A DNA stretch of 64,000 bases from Chitinophaga sp. LS1. GTDB lineage: Bacteria; Bacteroidota; Bacteroidia; Chitinophagales; Chitinophagaceae. This document shows positions 1-9,352 of the stretch, in pieces. The translations under genes were made by a program, and so were the position numbers. The notes under the pieces were generated by a model. That model did no database searches. It saw only the letters and a program-made list of their open reading frames with translations, and was not told the origin of the DNA. The stretch covers positions 1,116,001 to 1,180,000 of the forward strand of contig NZ_CP128362.1 in NCBI RefSeq assembly GCF_034274695.1, given 5' to 3'. Every line of letters starts with the position of its first letter. Position 1 is the stretch's first letter.

Positions 1-64
1 CGCCAATATAGGTCATCGTGTGAACGATCGGGCAGGTTGATGTATGTTCTTTAAATTTCTTCAT
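1..64 (-). CDS. HxlR-family transcriptional regulator, N-terminal 21 residues (cut by window edge)
   Basis: An ATG on the minus strand at 64-62 opens a frame that runs off the left edge, giving MKKFKEHTSTCPIVHTMTYI and then G. A Cys-Pro followed about eight residues later by an Ile-Gly is the usual start of the HxlR/MarR-like winged-helix family, where the Cys can be redox sensitive. It is divergent from the SDR gene at 217, a very common pairing in which the regulator represses the oxidoreductase. Too short for the track, and only the N-terminus is visible, so the family call rests on this motif plus context. Confidence 0.7.
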   Translation of the reverse strand, partial: MKKFKEHTSTCPIVHTMTYIG

Positions 65-65
65 T

Positions 66-117
66 GGTTACATGAATGTTACCACTTTTGGCCTTTTAGT
101 TACATGAGCGTTACCAC
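66..117. promoter_or_regulatory. Paired direct repeats between HxlR and SDR genes, candidate operator
   Basis: Two 20-bp copies lie 32 bp apart (66-85 and 98-117), differing at three positions. Each contains GTTAC-N6-GTTAC (GTTACATGAATGTTAC and GTTACATGAGCGTTAC). The spacing is three helical turns, which puts the copies on one DNA face, and the first abuts the HxlR start codon. HxlR proteins are dimers that usually regulate their divergent neighbour, so autoregulation plus SDR control is the natural inference; binding itself is not shown. Confidence 0.5.
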
Positions 118-216
118 CTATTCACGTTGTGAGAATGAATAGAAGCAACCGTTTTAGTTACTTTATGGAACTAATTTAAATCAAAGCTAACGATAAGGGA
201 ATTAAAAAAAAATAGC

Positions 217-1014
217 ATGAAAAGTAAACCAACAATAGATGCGGTATTAGCGGGTAAAATAGCACTGGTAACCGGCGGCACAAAAGGAATTGGAAAAGCG
301 GTGGTTAAAAGACTAGAGCAGGCAGGTGCAACTGTTATCGTCACAGCCCGTAACCAACCGGAAGATCCCGATGTAACATATACATTTATAGCGGCAGACC
401 TATCGCGGGCTGAAGAGGTCAGCAAAGTAGCAGATATTATTAATCAACAATTTGGGCGGATAGATATCATCATCAATAACATGGGGGCAAACGTGTATCC
501 GGGTGGGGGCTTTAGTACCTTGACGGATGAACATTGGGACCAGGCCCTGCAGGTAAATTTGCTTGCTTCCGTTCGGCTGGACCGGGCTTTGTTACCTACA
601 ATGCTGGCGCAAAAGAGTGGTGTGATCATTCACATATCCTCTACCAGCAGCCAGTTTCCAATATGGGAGTCGACGATGGCTTATAGTGTTGCAAAGTCTG
701 CATTGAATACTTATAGTAAAGCATTGGCAACAGAGGTAGCTGGTAAAGGGGTAAGGGTAGTAACTGTATCTCCCGGTTTAAATAAAACGGAGGCGATGAC
801 TTCCTTTTTGGAAGATTATGCAAAACAAAGCAACATCAGTGTGGAGGAAATGACGGGGAAACTTTTTGAAAGGTTAGGGGGTGTACCAATGGGAAGAATG
901 GCAGCGCCAGAGGAAACGGCGGAGCTGATCTACTTCCTTGTTTCACCTGCGGCTTCTTATATCAGCGGAGCGAATTTAATTATTGATGGAGGGAATTTCC
1001 CGGTGGTGAAATGA
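217..1014 (+). CDS. SDR family NAD(P)-dependent oxidoreductase
   Basis: A 265-residue classical short-chain dehydrogenase/reductase. The N-terminal Rossmann signature TGGTKGIGKA (about residues 19-28) binds NAD(P)H. The NNMGA segment (86-90), a Ser in HISSTSS (about 142) and the YSVAK catalytic Tyr/Lys (about 156-160) complete the Ser-Tyr-Lys site. The C-terminal IIDGG motif is typical of FabG-like members. It is a soluble cytosolic enzyme; the substrate cannot be told from sequence. It is divergent from an HxlR-type regulator, so it is probably induced by an aldehyde, quinone or related toxic carbonyl (inference). Confidence 0.93.
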   Translation: MKSKPTIDAVLAGKIALVTGGTKGIGKAVVKRLEQAGATVIVTARNQPEDPDVTYTFIAADLSRAEEVSKVADIINQQFGRIDIIINNMGANVYPGGGFSTLTDEHWDQALQVNLLASVRLDRALLPTMLAQKSGVIIHISSTSSQFPIWESTMAYSVAKSALNTYSKALATEVAGKGVRVVTVSPGLNKTEAMTSFLEDYAKQSNISVEEMTGKLFERLGGVPMGRMAAPEETAELIYFLVSPAASYISGANLIIDGGNFPVVK

Positions 1015-1126
1015 TGGTGTTGTTTTCGATTTGACCCAACGAGTTACTATTCGGTGTCATTGTAAACTGAGTTACACAGGGCGCATTAATTAATCAGGGA
1101 GAAGATAGTAAGGGAAGTTATTTGCA

Positions 1127-1164
1127 AATAAGACCGGTGGCTAAACTTAGCTACCAGTCTTATT
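1127..1164 (+). terminator. Hairpin terminator between convergent genes
   Basis: AATAAGAC and GTCTTATT form the outer stem, with inner GGT/ACC and GCTA/TAGC pairs, followed by TTTA. It lies between the SDR gene and the oppositely oriented type IX cargo gene, so it can serve both directions. Confidence 0.7.
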
Positions 1165-1180
1165 TTACTATTATTAAACG

Positions 1181-1294
1181 CTACATCCTTCGGCATCTCC
1201 GACACTGATGATATTGGGGGTATAATTACCATCAGGTTTTTCCATTAGATACATATAAACGGGTAGTTGGTGTGCACATTCGTTTCCAATAAGT
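1181..1294 (-). other. Short open stretch of unknown nature downstream of the T9SS gene
   Basis: A minus-strand open stretch after the type IX gene stop reads about 43 codons (ending ISVGDAEGCSV) but has an in-frame stop right before it and no good start. It could be the 3' remnant of a small gene; nothing more can be supported. Confidence 0.2.
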
Positions 1295-2651
1295 TTATTG
1301 CTTTATAAACCACTTCGCCGATATTCCTGATGAAGACCTTATCATCAGTAAATACATACCAGGCACCAATTTTTGTACATTTATCACCGTTTTCGAAACT
1401 GCCTTCTTATCCAAAATCTTCTTTCCCTGCGTGTCATAAACACTCAATAAAGCATTGTCGGCTATATTCACCGTTAGATAATCATGTGTGGGATTCGGAT
1501 ATATAACAACTGTTTCTTTACCTTCATCCTTCAGCAATGCCATCATCACCTCCAGTTCATCCGCGCCGATAGTAGGAATCGTATGTCTCTCATCACCATC
1601 ATAATCATCTGTAACCGATGTGGAAGAAGTTCCCGCAACTAATGCACTGTCTCCTGTCAATAAATGCAGGTCGGCAGTTATCGTATCTACAAAAGATACA
1701 GGAACAGATATCGAATGTATATCCATATTACTGCTATCTTTAAATACAGCGAAACTGAGTGGTTTATTATACCATAATCCCACAGTTGCCGGATTTACAC
1801 TATACAAATCATTATAGTCAGATAATATCCATTCCTGTGCAGGAACAGGCCGTTCATTCACCAAAGCATAATGTTTTCCGGTGCCGCCTGTCCTGGTATT
1901 GTAATAGATATTATTGACAGAAGTAACAATCGTACCCGTAAATCTTGATTTCCTGAACGCAGCAGAAATGTTACTACCGGCCGCAGTGCCCCCAATCGAA
2001 ATGCTATTATAATAAGATGAAACAGCGGTAGAAATTTGCAACAGATTAATGCCATAGACCTCCGTCTTAGTCGGAGACAAACTAATCATATTATTCTGAA
2101 CGGTAAAAGAACCTGCACCAGATGAGCCGTTTAACAACACCCCGCTAACTATTCCCGCTTTCTTTCGTCTGTCCGGAACCCTCAATATTACAATAGCGCA
2201 CCGTATTCCTTTGGGCCCCATTTATAAAACGGATAGTAGAACTGCGTACTGTCAGGCTGCTATGTATATTGGTAATTGTCAGGCTTCTTACAGTGTCTGT
2301 GTCATGGATTCTTCCATCAATAATCACGCTATCGGCACCGTTTAGGTCAATCATGGCCGACGGCAGGTTACCACGAATAGAACAAACCGCAGAGGGCCGT
2401 ATCTGTACGGTAATGTAATTGGAAGTGCCTTCACTTGCATTGAGCTTAGCGGTGGATGTTTCCGTCGTAGCACCTGTGATGGATATTTTTATTACCCCCT
2501 GGTGAATTCCTGCATTGATGCCATCAAATGCGCTTTTAAGCGTGGTATAAATGCTGTCGTGTAAACCGATGCTTGCATTTACTGATACCTGGGCATGTAT
2601 AGAGTTAGTACTTATCAGTAACAATATAAGTGGTAAGTAGAATTTGTACAT
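1295..2651 (-). pseudogene. Secreted beta-helix-like protein with T9SS C-terminal sorting domain, frameshifted
   Basis: The reading frame from 2651 starts with a signal peptide (MYKFYLPLILLLISTNSIHA) and stops at the TAG at 2147-2145. A second frame carries on to 1295. Deleting one base at about 2147 restores a continuous protein of about 450 residues that reads through GNSSGVLLNGS. The middle is rich in short Asn/Gly/Ser turns like right-handed beta-helix surface proteins. The end (VVIYPNPTHDYLTV ... YDTQGKKI ... PGMYLLMI) is a type A type IX secretion sorting domain. It should be an outer-membrane-translocated surface or secreted protein. One indel and otherwise good coding quality point to a recent mutation or a base-call error. 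Confidence 0.75.
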
Positions 2652-2968
2652 GGAATAAAGGTTTAATTATTGGGGATAACGGGTTACTTAAGTTAACGAA
2701 TTAAGTTTATAATCAAATTCGTGTTAGAAAAACTACTTGTCATAGTAGGGGATGGGGAAGTATTTGTGATGGATAATATGGGATTTTAATCTTTTTATTA
2801 CGATGAAGAATGATGTTAGAGCTGTAGCTTTTTATTGGTATTCGGGGAAATCATATTGAATTACTACGAATCGACTCTACTTAAAAAAATATGTTGGAAG
2901 CCTGAGGGTAAAATATATAGTTAATTTGAGAAAATATGGTACAGAAAATTCCAATTTAAGCATATTGA

Positions 2969-3060
2969 AAAAATGGTATAAAGAAGCATTATCTGACTTT
3001 TACCATTTTGTACATTGTCGGGGTGAACCGACACATTTCGAACACTTTCATTGAAGAATT
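2969..3060 (+). repeat. Hairpin plus tRNA-tail-like dispersed repeat, copy R1
   Basis: A hairpin (2969-3009, arms containing AAAATGGTA and TACCATTTT) is followed by GTCGGGGTGAACCGAC (3017-3032), a 4-nt gap, TTCGAAC (3037-3043), and a degenerate tail resembling the tails of copies R2-R5. It lies directly against the truncated 5' end of the rhuM remnant. It is the most diverged copy: one base breaks the GTCGGG/CCCGAC stem. Confidence 0.6.
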
Positions 3061-3066
3061 AAACAT

Positions 3067-3569
3067 GATACCTTTTGGTTGACCCCAAAAAGGGGGTCCG
3101 AGCTATTTTCAATTGAATTTCAAACAATTAACTATCATCTAAAAGAAATATTTAAAAGTAAAGAACTGGAAGAAGGGGCAACTATTCGAAAAATTCGGAT
3201 AGTTCTAACAGAAGGGACAAGAGACGTTAATAGAGAATTGGATTTTTTTATAATCTTGCCATTGCTGTTGGTTACAGAGTTAATAGCTATGAGGCCACCC
3301 AATTTCGTATATGGGATTACAAACTTTCAAAAACTCTCCAACAAGTAAAAGTATTGAAAAGTTATATTGGCATCGCTAAAAACTATTTGATAGAGAAAGA
3401 AATCAAGGAACAGGAAAGAATTGTTTATATGTATCTGGATTATGCGGAAAATCAGGCAGCAAGGCAATTACCAATGAAAATGGCTGGTTGGAACCAAAAG
3501 CTGGATGCCTTTTTACAATTCGTCGGTGACCAGACACTTTTCAAACTTGTTTATAAAGGATTTGATTAA
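3067..3569 (+). pseudogene. RhuM-family protein remnant (truncated, internally deleted, frameshifted)
   Basis: The translation DTFWLTPKRGSELFS ... FQTINYHLKEIFKSKELEE matches the DNA-binding N-terminal part of virulence/RhuM proteins, which are common in phages and islands. The frame breaks in a run of seven T (3243-3249). It continues in another frame as YNLAIAVGYRVNSYEATQF, then runs directly into IAKNYL and the conserved LDYAENQAARQLPMKM and KLDAFLQF near the C-terminus. From family knowledge about 100 central residues are missing between these blocks, and both ends are truncated. The 5' end stops at repeat R1. Not functional. It marks this segment as a decayed mobile or accessory insertion. 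Confidence 0.85.
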
Positions 3570-3730
3570 AATCGGACAATACTGCAAAAAAGACTAAAAT
3601 GATCCTTTTTGCTTGAATAAAATTATTTCACCTATTGTTTGTCATGAGCCGGCTCCAGGAGTTATTCAGCCATATTTTTTCCGTAAATTGAGCCGAATAA
3701 TTAAATTATTTTGCTCATGATATATAACGC

Positions 3731-4246
3731 ATGAAACACATTTTCTATTTAATTTCCTTTACAGCCTGTTTATCTGTACAAGCCCAGAATCAATCCTCGA
3801 AAATAGCCGCTATCAGAGCTGCATATACTGCCATCAACACAGATATTGCCTATAAGGTAGTCAATCTTGATAATGAAATCCTGTTGGAAGATCACCCCGG
3901 CGAGGTTCCTGATGGAGGAGAAGAACTAACGGGCTATTTCAAAGGAAAAGAAGTAAAAAAAATAGTTTACTTTCTTGGTATATCCAGGGGGAATTATCAA
4001 TATGAATATTACTTCGACAAAGGAAAATTGTGTTTTGTTTATGAAACATTTGATACTTTCTTGCAAATACCTACCGGACTAGATTTAAGCAAAACAAAAA
4101 CGATATTTGAAGGTCGCTATTATTTCGATAATAATAAGCTCATCGCCTACAAAGTGAAAGGCACATCCCCTTACAGTCCCTATGCCGCAAGTGATCTCCC
4201 ACAAATGGCAGCTGATCATCTGAATAGGTTGATAAAGAAACGCTGA
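3731..4246 (+). CDS. Exported protein of unknown function
   Basis: 171 residues starting with a clear signal peptide (MKHIFYLISFTACLSVQAQ, cleavage after AQA or AQ). The mature part, about 150 residues, has alternating Tyr/Lys/Glu beta-strand-like segments and no metal or catalytic motif I recognise, so a small periplasmic beta-rich domain is likely. It stands alone, flanked by the rhuM remnant and repeat R2. The ATG follows an AT-rich leader with no strong Shine-Dalgarno, as usual for Bacteroidota. No function proposed. Confidence 0.75.
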   Translation: MKHIFYLISFTACLSVQAQNQSSKIAAIRAAYTAINTDIAYKVVNLDNEILLEDHPGEVPDGGEELTGYFKGKEVKKIVYFLGISRGNYQYEYYFDKGKLCFVYETFDTFLQIPTGLDLSKTKTIFEGRYYFDNNKLIAYKVKGTSPYSPYAASDLPQMAADHLNRLIKKR

Positions 4247-4648
4247 AAAAATACAATTCCCGAAAAAGACGAACTGGGGAAATTCTAAAGTAAGAACAAC
4301 AACCAAACACTCTTAATGAGGAATTTATGTTTTAGAGATAGATGCTGAAACTTTCCAGAAACTGAAGCAAAGTACATTCAGAAAAGAAAGCTGAGATTAA
4401 GATTGGATTGGACTATTCCCAGAAAGTCAGTTCGAATTTTCCTGAACAGATGGATTTAGCAATAGACTTATCGCTACATCTCTCTGCTGTATGGTGTGCC
4501 AGCAAAGACTAATGAACAGCTTCAAAATATCGTATTTCCGGAGGGAATTTTCTATAGTTTGTAAAATAGGGCATTTGAACTGAGAATGTTAACAGTCTCT
4601 TTACGCTCATCGCAAGCCTGAATGAGATTTCAGGGGATATAAAAAAAG
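4247..4648. other. Intergenic stretch with no recognisable gene
   Basis: Both strands carry scattered stops; the region before repeat R2 shows no conserved protein or RNA pattern. It could be decayed sequence trailing the small exported protein. Confidence 0.4.
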
Positions 4649-4745
4649 ACAGAGTAGTATTTCTACTACTCTGTTCAGCCAAGTCGGGGCGACCCGACAC
4701 TGTTCGAACTTTTTTATCGAAGATTTGAGCAATACTATAAAGCAC
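4649..4745 (+). repeat. Hairpin plus tRNA-tail-like dispersed repeat, copy R2
   Basis: A perfect 11-bp stem with a TTTC loop (ACAGAGTAGTA/TACTACTCTGT, 4649-4674) is followed by GTCGGGGCGACCCGAC (4683-4698), itself a 6-bp stem with a GCGA loop, then TTCGAAC (4703-4709) and a tail containing GATTTGAGCAATA. Orientation and layout match R1 and R3-R5. On the minus strand the first hairpin is followed by a T run, like a terminator. Confidence 0.75.
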
Positions 4746-4861
4746 ATGGAAAAGAGAGGCTGACTACAACTTATTATAATTTATAAATTGATTTTAAACA
4801 CAATACAACTTATTGCTAATTAGCTTTTTAACTGTATCTTTCAACCCTCAATATTCCATCT

Positions 4862-6346
4862 ATGAAATGTTTGTTTCTGATCCCTGTATTTTTGATTCTG
4901 GGCTTGGTTGCCTTTGGGCAAATAAAAGTTACCTCTCAGGGGCCAATATTTTCGAACGACGATAATCCTGGCATACAAAGAGTGTTACTTATGAAAAATG
5001 GCCAGACGTTTTATCTCTGTCTGAGTAAAGAATCATTGGTCGTTAGAATTTACTCTTCAAAGTTTACGGTAAAAGCTAACAAGAAATTATCTCCCCGTCT
5101 TGGCAAGGCATCCAGCTTTAAGATCAAAGGCCTATATGATATGAATGGAGATGTCATTCTATTGGTGAGTGCCGTGGTAGAGCACCAGTTAAAGTTGCAA
5201 AGAGTGATCATTGATGGTAATACAGGGGCTTTAAAGGACCAGCGTATTATTGGTGAGCTAGAGAAGGTCTCTTATTTCAAACTGGGTGGTGTGGCCTTTG
5301 GCGATGTGCCTGATCCAGATTTCTTTTCAGAAGAAATGCCGGAAGGGAATGGGTATGCGGTAGTGGCCATGAATAGTTTTCAGCCAGACAGAAGCAAGCG
5401 TATTGTTGTTTCTATATATGGTATAGATAACAAGGAGCTGAGCCATGCATTTTACAAATCTCCGGAGGAGAGGTATAAGTATATGCAATACTTAGGTATG
5501 GCCCCTATGGAGAAGAATAAGCTAGGGATACTGGCTTATGGTTATAATACATCATCCTCAGGTGGCAAAGAGTGTGAGTTGATATATGGTACACTTACTA
5601 CAGGTGATACGACGCTGGAAATAGATAAACTGGGCACTTCCAAAAGAGCCTCTTCTTTTTCGATAGCGAGTTATAATGCATTGTCGAAAAAGATGTTGGT
5701 TGTAGAAAAGGTGGATAAGGAAGGATATACCTCAACGGTAGTAGATCCTTATAGTAAGACTGCTATTACAAAGATGAAGCTGAATAAGGAGCGGAACGAT
5801 CTCCCAAGGAATATTTTTCCAAATGAAGATGGCTCCTTTACTATTCTGTATGAAGAATATGAGTTTTTTACAAATAATGGTCCTATCGTTAATTCCAGTC
5901 ATTCACATTATGGAGACTTTTCCGTGAGTCTTATATCAAAAGATGGCACGCAGGAAATAGCAAATTATACTGTCCCCAGGAATTTCTGGCCCAAGCTGGG
6001 GAAAGATTTCCCATTGCCAGAACTAGCTGGTTATCTGAGTGCGGGCGGAAATAATTACCTGCTTTTAAATGATGATGCTGATAATGTAGAGCGTGTACAA
6101 TCAGGGAAAAGAGTACATAGAGTAACCACGATGGATGATTGGAATGGATATTATTACACCCTGAGCGGGAAGGATGAAGTGCCGAAGGTGACTTCTCTTT
6201 TTGGAGAACCGGATGAAAAGCGGGTACATAATATGGGGGCTTATGCAGCTAGTGATTATAGAAAAGAAACAGGAATGTATGTAATAGTGAAACTAGAGCA
6301 GAGAGGGAAGGATACGAACTGGCGAATGGTATGGATGAAACCATAA
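4862..6346 (+). CDS. Large exported protein of unknown function
   Basis: 494 residues with an N-terminal signal peptide (MKCLFLIPVFLILGLVAFGQ). The mature region is a long series of short beta-strand-like segments separated by Gly/Asp/Asn turns, which suggests a beta-propeller or similar repeat fold, though no WD or Kelch signature is clear. No lipobox, no membrane segment after the signal, no type IX tail, so it is probably periplasmic. It is a single gene between repeats R2 and R3. A TATCTTTC element about 30 bp upstream approximates the Bacteroidota -7 box. Function unknown. Confidence 0.8.
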   Translation: MKCLFLIPVFLILGLVAFGQIKVTSQGPIFSNDDNPGIQRVLLMKNGQTFYLCLSKESLVVRIYSSKFTVKANKKLSPRLGKASSFKIKGLYDMNGDVILLVSAVVEHQLKLQRVIIDGNTGALKDQRIIGELEKVSYFKLGGVAFGDVPDPDFFSEEMPEGNGYAVVAMNSFQPDRSKRIVVSIYGIDNKELSHAFYKSPEERYKYMQYLGMAPMEKNKLGILAYGYNTSSSGGKECELIYGTLTTGDTTLEIDKLGTSKRASSFSIASYNALSKKMLVVEKVDKEGYTSTVVDPYSKTAITKMKLNKERNDLPRNIFPNEDGSFTILYEEYEFFTNNGPIVNSSHSHYGDFSVSLISKDGTQEIANYTVPRNFWPKLGKDFPLPELAGYLSAGGNNYLLLNDDADNVERVQSGKRVHRVTTMDDWNGYYYTLSGKDEVPKVTSLFGEPDEKRVHNMGAYAASDYRKETGMYVIVKLEQRGKDTNWRMVWMKP

Positions 6347-6491
6347 ATTGAAAAGGCGGTTTCATTCTTCAAAATGACATAACGCATTAATTTGATAATC
6401 ATATATTTATGAGTTATTCCGCGAGTTAATTTAAGTATAAATTTTACTCAGGGAATAACTCACATAATAACTTGATATTCTTTGATAGAAC

Positions 6492-6620
6492 AAAACCGGA
6501 AGAAAGGAGACCAATTGATCTCCTTTCTTCCGGTTTTATGTCGGGACGACTGGAAGAATTTCGAACGATTTTATTGAGGATTTACGTAGAGTTTTGCAAT
6601 ACTTCGAACAAAATGGCATA
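6492..6620 (+). repeat. Hairpin plus tRNA-tail-like dispersed repeat, copy R3
   Basis: A perfect 19-bp stem with an 8-nt loop spans 6492-6537 (arms begin AAAACCGGAAG and end CTTCCGGTTTT). It is followed by GTCGGGACGACTGG (6540-6553) and TTCGAAC at 6560-6566. The part after GTCGGG reads like an ordinary tRNA acceptor/T-stem end interrupted by five extra bases before the T loop. The hairpin is clearly related to that of R5 and to the terminator of the tRNA-Pro gene at 16.7 kb. Confidence 0.75.
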
Positions 6621-6882
6621 AGGTGACAAATAATTACATTAAAATTTGACGTTGATTGTTTGTTAACTGTTTTTATGGGTGCCGATATTGTTTACCTTAT
6701 GGAAACGATTGATGCCGTTGGTGGTGACTTGAACACCAGTAATCATTCAGCAAAATAAGTGAATCGTCCAGGTAAAACCGTAATCTGTTAACCAATCACA
6801 TATTCTGTTCAGCGACCTTTGTAGTAATTAAAACAGAAGCCACTAATGAAGTGGATTCTAAAAAATTCAAAGTGGAAATTAT
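6621..6882. promoter_or_regulatory. Upstream region of pobA with a candidate promoter
   Basis: No gene is visible. GACCTTTG at 6813-6820 is one base from the Bacteroidota -7 consensus TAnnTTTG and lies about 63 bp before the pobA ATG. It is the best promoter candidate, but no convincing -33 TTG stands out. Confidence 0.3.
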
Positions 6883-8073
6883 ATGAAGGCTGAACAAAAT
6901 AACAAGATTGAAGAAACCACAGTTGCCATCATCGGCGCCGGAGTATCCGGGCTAACGTTGGCAACTTTCTTACAAAAATCCGGTGTCCCCTGCATTATTT
7001 TGGAGCGGCGCGATCGCGCCTACATTGAAACAAGGCAGCGCGCAGGTGTTGTTGATGCGCGTGCGGTGCGCATGTTTGAACAATGGGGATTGGTAGACAA
7101 GTTGCTTAGCGGACCTGTGGCCCAGACTATTGATTATCGACTCAATGGCATCAGCCGTGTATTTGATGCCATAGCAGATGACGGCATTCAAAGCCGGTTC
7201 TGTACCCAACAGATGCTCGTGGGAAACCTGTTAAAGGAACTGATCGATGTGATGGAAGGCGACATCCGTTGGAACGTAAACGACATAACGATCCATAACG
7301 AAGAAAGCGAACGTCCGCAGATCACTTATTTCGATGCAGAAGGTCGGCATCAACTTGTCTGCACCTACATTGTGGGATGCGATGCTGACCGCGGTATGAG
7401 CCGACTATCAATTCCGGATGGTATATTGACCACATACAGTCATGAGTTCGGATATGCATGGCTGGCTGCGCTTGTTGAAGCGCCTGTTATAGGGCATCCG
7501 ATCATGGGTGTCAGCGATCATGGCTTTGTAGCCCAGCTTCCAAGAGGCCCTCAAAGAAGCCGGTATTACCTGCAATGTGCGCTGAGTGACGGACCTGAGG
7601 ACTGGTCGGATCAACGGATTTGGGATGAAATTCGTTTGCGACTGAATGATAGTACGATAGAGAATGCTGTAGTACACAATAAAGATTTCATTCCGCTACG
7701 GTCTGTGGTCCATTCACCAATGCAATACCGGAATTTATTTCTTGTAGGAGATGCTGCGCATCTTGTGCCTCCCGTAAGTGCTAAAGGAATGAATCTCGCT
7801 CTTTTCGACGTAGATATTCTGTCCAAAGCGCTACTGCAAGCTGTAAAAGACCATAACACATCGGCATTACAAAACTATTCCGAAACCTGCCTTCCTCATA
7901 TCTGGAACTATCAGGATTTCGCTGTCTGGATGGCTGATACCATGCATGATGCCGGAGACCTTACGCTGAATGGTACCTTCCGCCAGATGACCGCCCGGGC
8001 ACGCCTGGATAACTTGTTTAAATCTGATACGGCAGCTCGTATACACAGCGAATACCAGCGGGGAATGAACTGA
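6883..8073 (+). CDS. pobA: 4-hydroxybenzoate 3-monooxygenase
   Basis: 396 residues, the usual size of PobA (about 394). It converts 4-hydroxybenzoate to protocatechuate with FAD, NAD(P)H and O2. Visible motifs are IIGAGVSGL (about 16-24) for FAD, ETRQRAGV (about 50-57), the GCDADRGMSR segment that matches the PobA DG-type motif, and GDAAHLVPPVSAKGMNLA (about 290-307), the second FAD motif that is characteristic of this hydroxylase. It is a cytosolic aromatic-degradation enzyme. The AraC-family gene just downstream on the same strand is the likely regulator. No protocatechuate pathway genes adjoin it. Confidence 0.9.
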   Translation: MKAEQNNKIEETTVAIIGAGVSGLTLATFLQKSGVPCIILERRDRAYIETRQRAGVVDARAVRMFEQWGLVDKLLSGPVAQTIDYRLNGISRVFDAIADDGIQSRFCTQQMLVGNLLKELIDVMEGDIRWNVNDITIHNEESERPQITYFDAEGRHQLVCTYIVGCDADRGMSRLSIPDGILTTYSHEFGYAWLAALVEAPVIGHPIMGVSDHGFVAQLPRGPQRSRYYLQCALSDGPEDWSDQRIWDEIRLRLNDSTIENAVVHNKDFIPLRSVVHSPMQYRNLFLVGDAAHLVPPVSAKGMNLALFDVDILSKALLQAVKDHNTSALQNYSETCLPHIWNYQDFAVWMADTMHDAGDLTLNGTFRQMTARARLDNLFKSDTAARIHSEYQRGMN

Positions 8074-8225
8074 GGCTGAAAAGCAAATATTGATATTTTG
8101 ATAAAAACATTAAATGGTGAGACACAATTTGTCCACCTTTTAATGTTATTTGCAATATTATAGCTATGATTTTCTGGTGATCCTATTTTTTCCTAGTGCC
8201 TGCTAATGAATTAACAATAATTGAT

Positions 8226-9101
8226 ATGGGTAAAAAAGAAGGGATACCAGTTCACCGCATGGATGATTGGTTTTCCGGCGTTTATATAAAGCCGATGCAT
8301 GTGAATAGGTTAGATCGTCCGGCATACGAAAAATCCGAACCTCACCGACATGATTTCTATTATTGTGTATTGTTGGAGAAAGGGAAAATAGAATTAGAGA
8401 TTGACTTTGAAAAAATTCATTTAACCGACCATACCCTTTTTCTTTCCTATCCCGGACAGATCCATCGGATTGTTTATGCACAAATGGAGCATGGCTGGTT
8501 TTTGGCTTTTGATCCTTCCATACTGGATGAACAGCTAAAAAGCATATTAGATCAGTGCTTGTCAGAAGTTATGCATGTTCCGATATCTTCGGAACAATCG
8601 ACCGGTTTATCCTCGTTCATTGAGCATTTATATTCAATTTATAATAACTCAGCTCAACTGTTTCGACAAACGATCACACAGTCTATGGTGACTGCGTTCG
8701 TTTATCAGGTCGCATCGGCTTACTTGTCTATGGAACGGTTCAACCTTATCAGGCATTCCGCACGCAGTATAGAGATTACAAAAACTTTCAGGCAAATACT
8801 ACGTCATCATTTCAGATCAATGAAAAAGCCATCAGCCTATGCGGCCAAAATGAATATCACGGCAACATACCTGAATGATACTGTCAGATCTGTTACAGGG
8901 TTTTCGGTTACTTATTATATACACCATGAATTGATGCGTGAAGCCAGGCGGTTATTATACCATTCCGATCTTTCGATAAAGGAAATTGCAGGCACGCTGG
9001 GTTTTGAAGATGATAAATATTTCAACCGTTTATTCCGTAAGGTAGTCGGAGTTTCTCCGGGAGCATTCAGAAAAACAAGCGAAACATCTGTTCATTTATA
9101 A
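8226..9101 (+). CDS. AraC-family transcriptional regulator, probable pobA regulator
   Basis: The N-terminal cupin-like domain contains HRHDFYYCVLLEKG, and the C-terminal pair of helix-turn-helices has SIKEIAGTLGFEDDKYFNRLF and VGVSPGAFRK. About 291 residues from the ATG at 8226. A GTG at 8196 in the same frame would add ten residues; I prefer the ATG because the extension has no family support. It lies about 150 bp after pobA on the same strand. AraC-type PobR proteins activate pobA in response to 4-hydroxybenzoate, so that role is inferred from position. Confidence 0.88.
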   Translation: MGKKEGIPVHRMDDWFSGVYIKPMHVNRLDRPAYEKSEPHRHDFYYCVLLEKGKIELEIDFEKIHLTDHTLFLSYPGQIHRIVYAQMEHGWFLAFDPSILDEQLKSILDQCLSEVMHVPISSEQSTGLSSFIEHLYSIYNNSAQLFRQTITQSMVTAFVYQVASAYLSMERFNLIRHSARSIEITKTFRQILRHHFRSMKKPSAYAAKMNITATYLNDTVRSVTGFSVTYYIHHELMREARRLLYHSDLSIKEIAGTLGFEDDKYFNRLFRKVVGVSPGAFRKTSETSVHL

Positions 9102-9126
9102 TATTCGGTTTGGTATTGATTTTTGA

Positions 9127-9142
9127 GGGGGGGGGGTGGGGG
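9127..9142 (+). repeat. Poly-G tract
   Basis: Ten G, one T, then five G, about 26 bp after the AraC stop codon. It stands out in an AT-rich intergenic region. It is outside any gene, so length changes would not frameshift a protein. Confidence 0.9.
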
Positions 9143-9352
9143 ATAGATTCTGTTTGGGGGAAAGGTAAAATTCGATTTCTACCTTATCACACGTTATGAA
9201 ACGTCCGTATTCAGATTACATCTGGTTCCTCAATGGAAATCGCTTTTACTTTCAGGTATATTTTGTGCATGCAAGGTAATTCTGCCTTTTGAAACTAGAA
9301 TTTTAAATGCGCAATAGTAATCTTCCAACTGATTTCAGAATAAATCAAACAT

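Noticed and set aside
4509..4745. Minus-strand open frame across repeat R2
   Set aside because: It is read through the hairpin and tRNA-like tail; similar chance frames cross R4 and R5.
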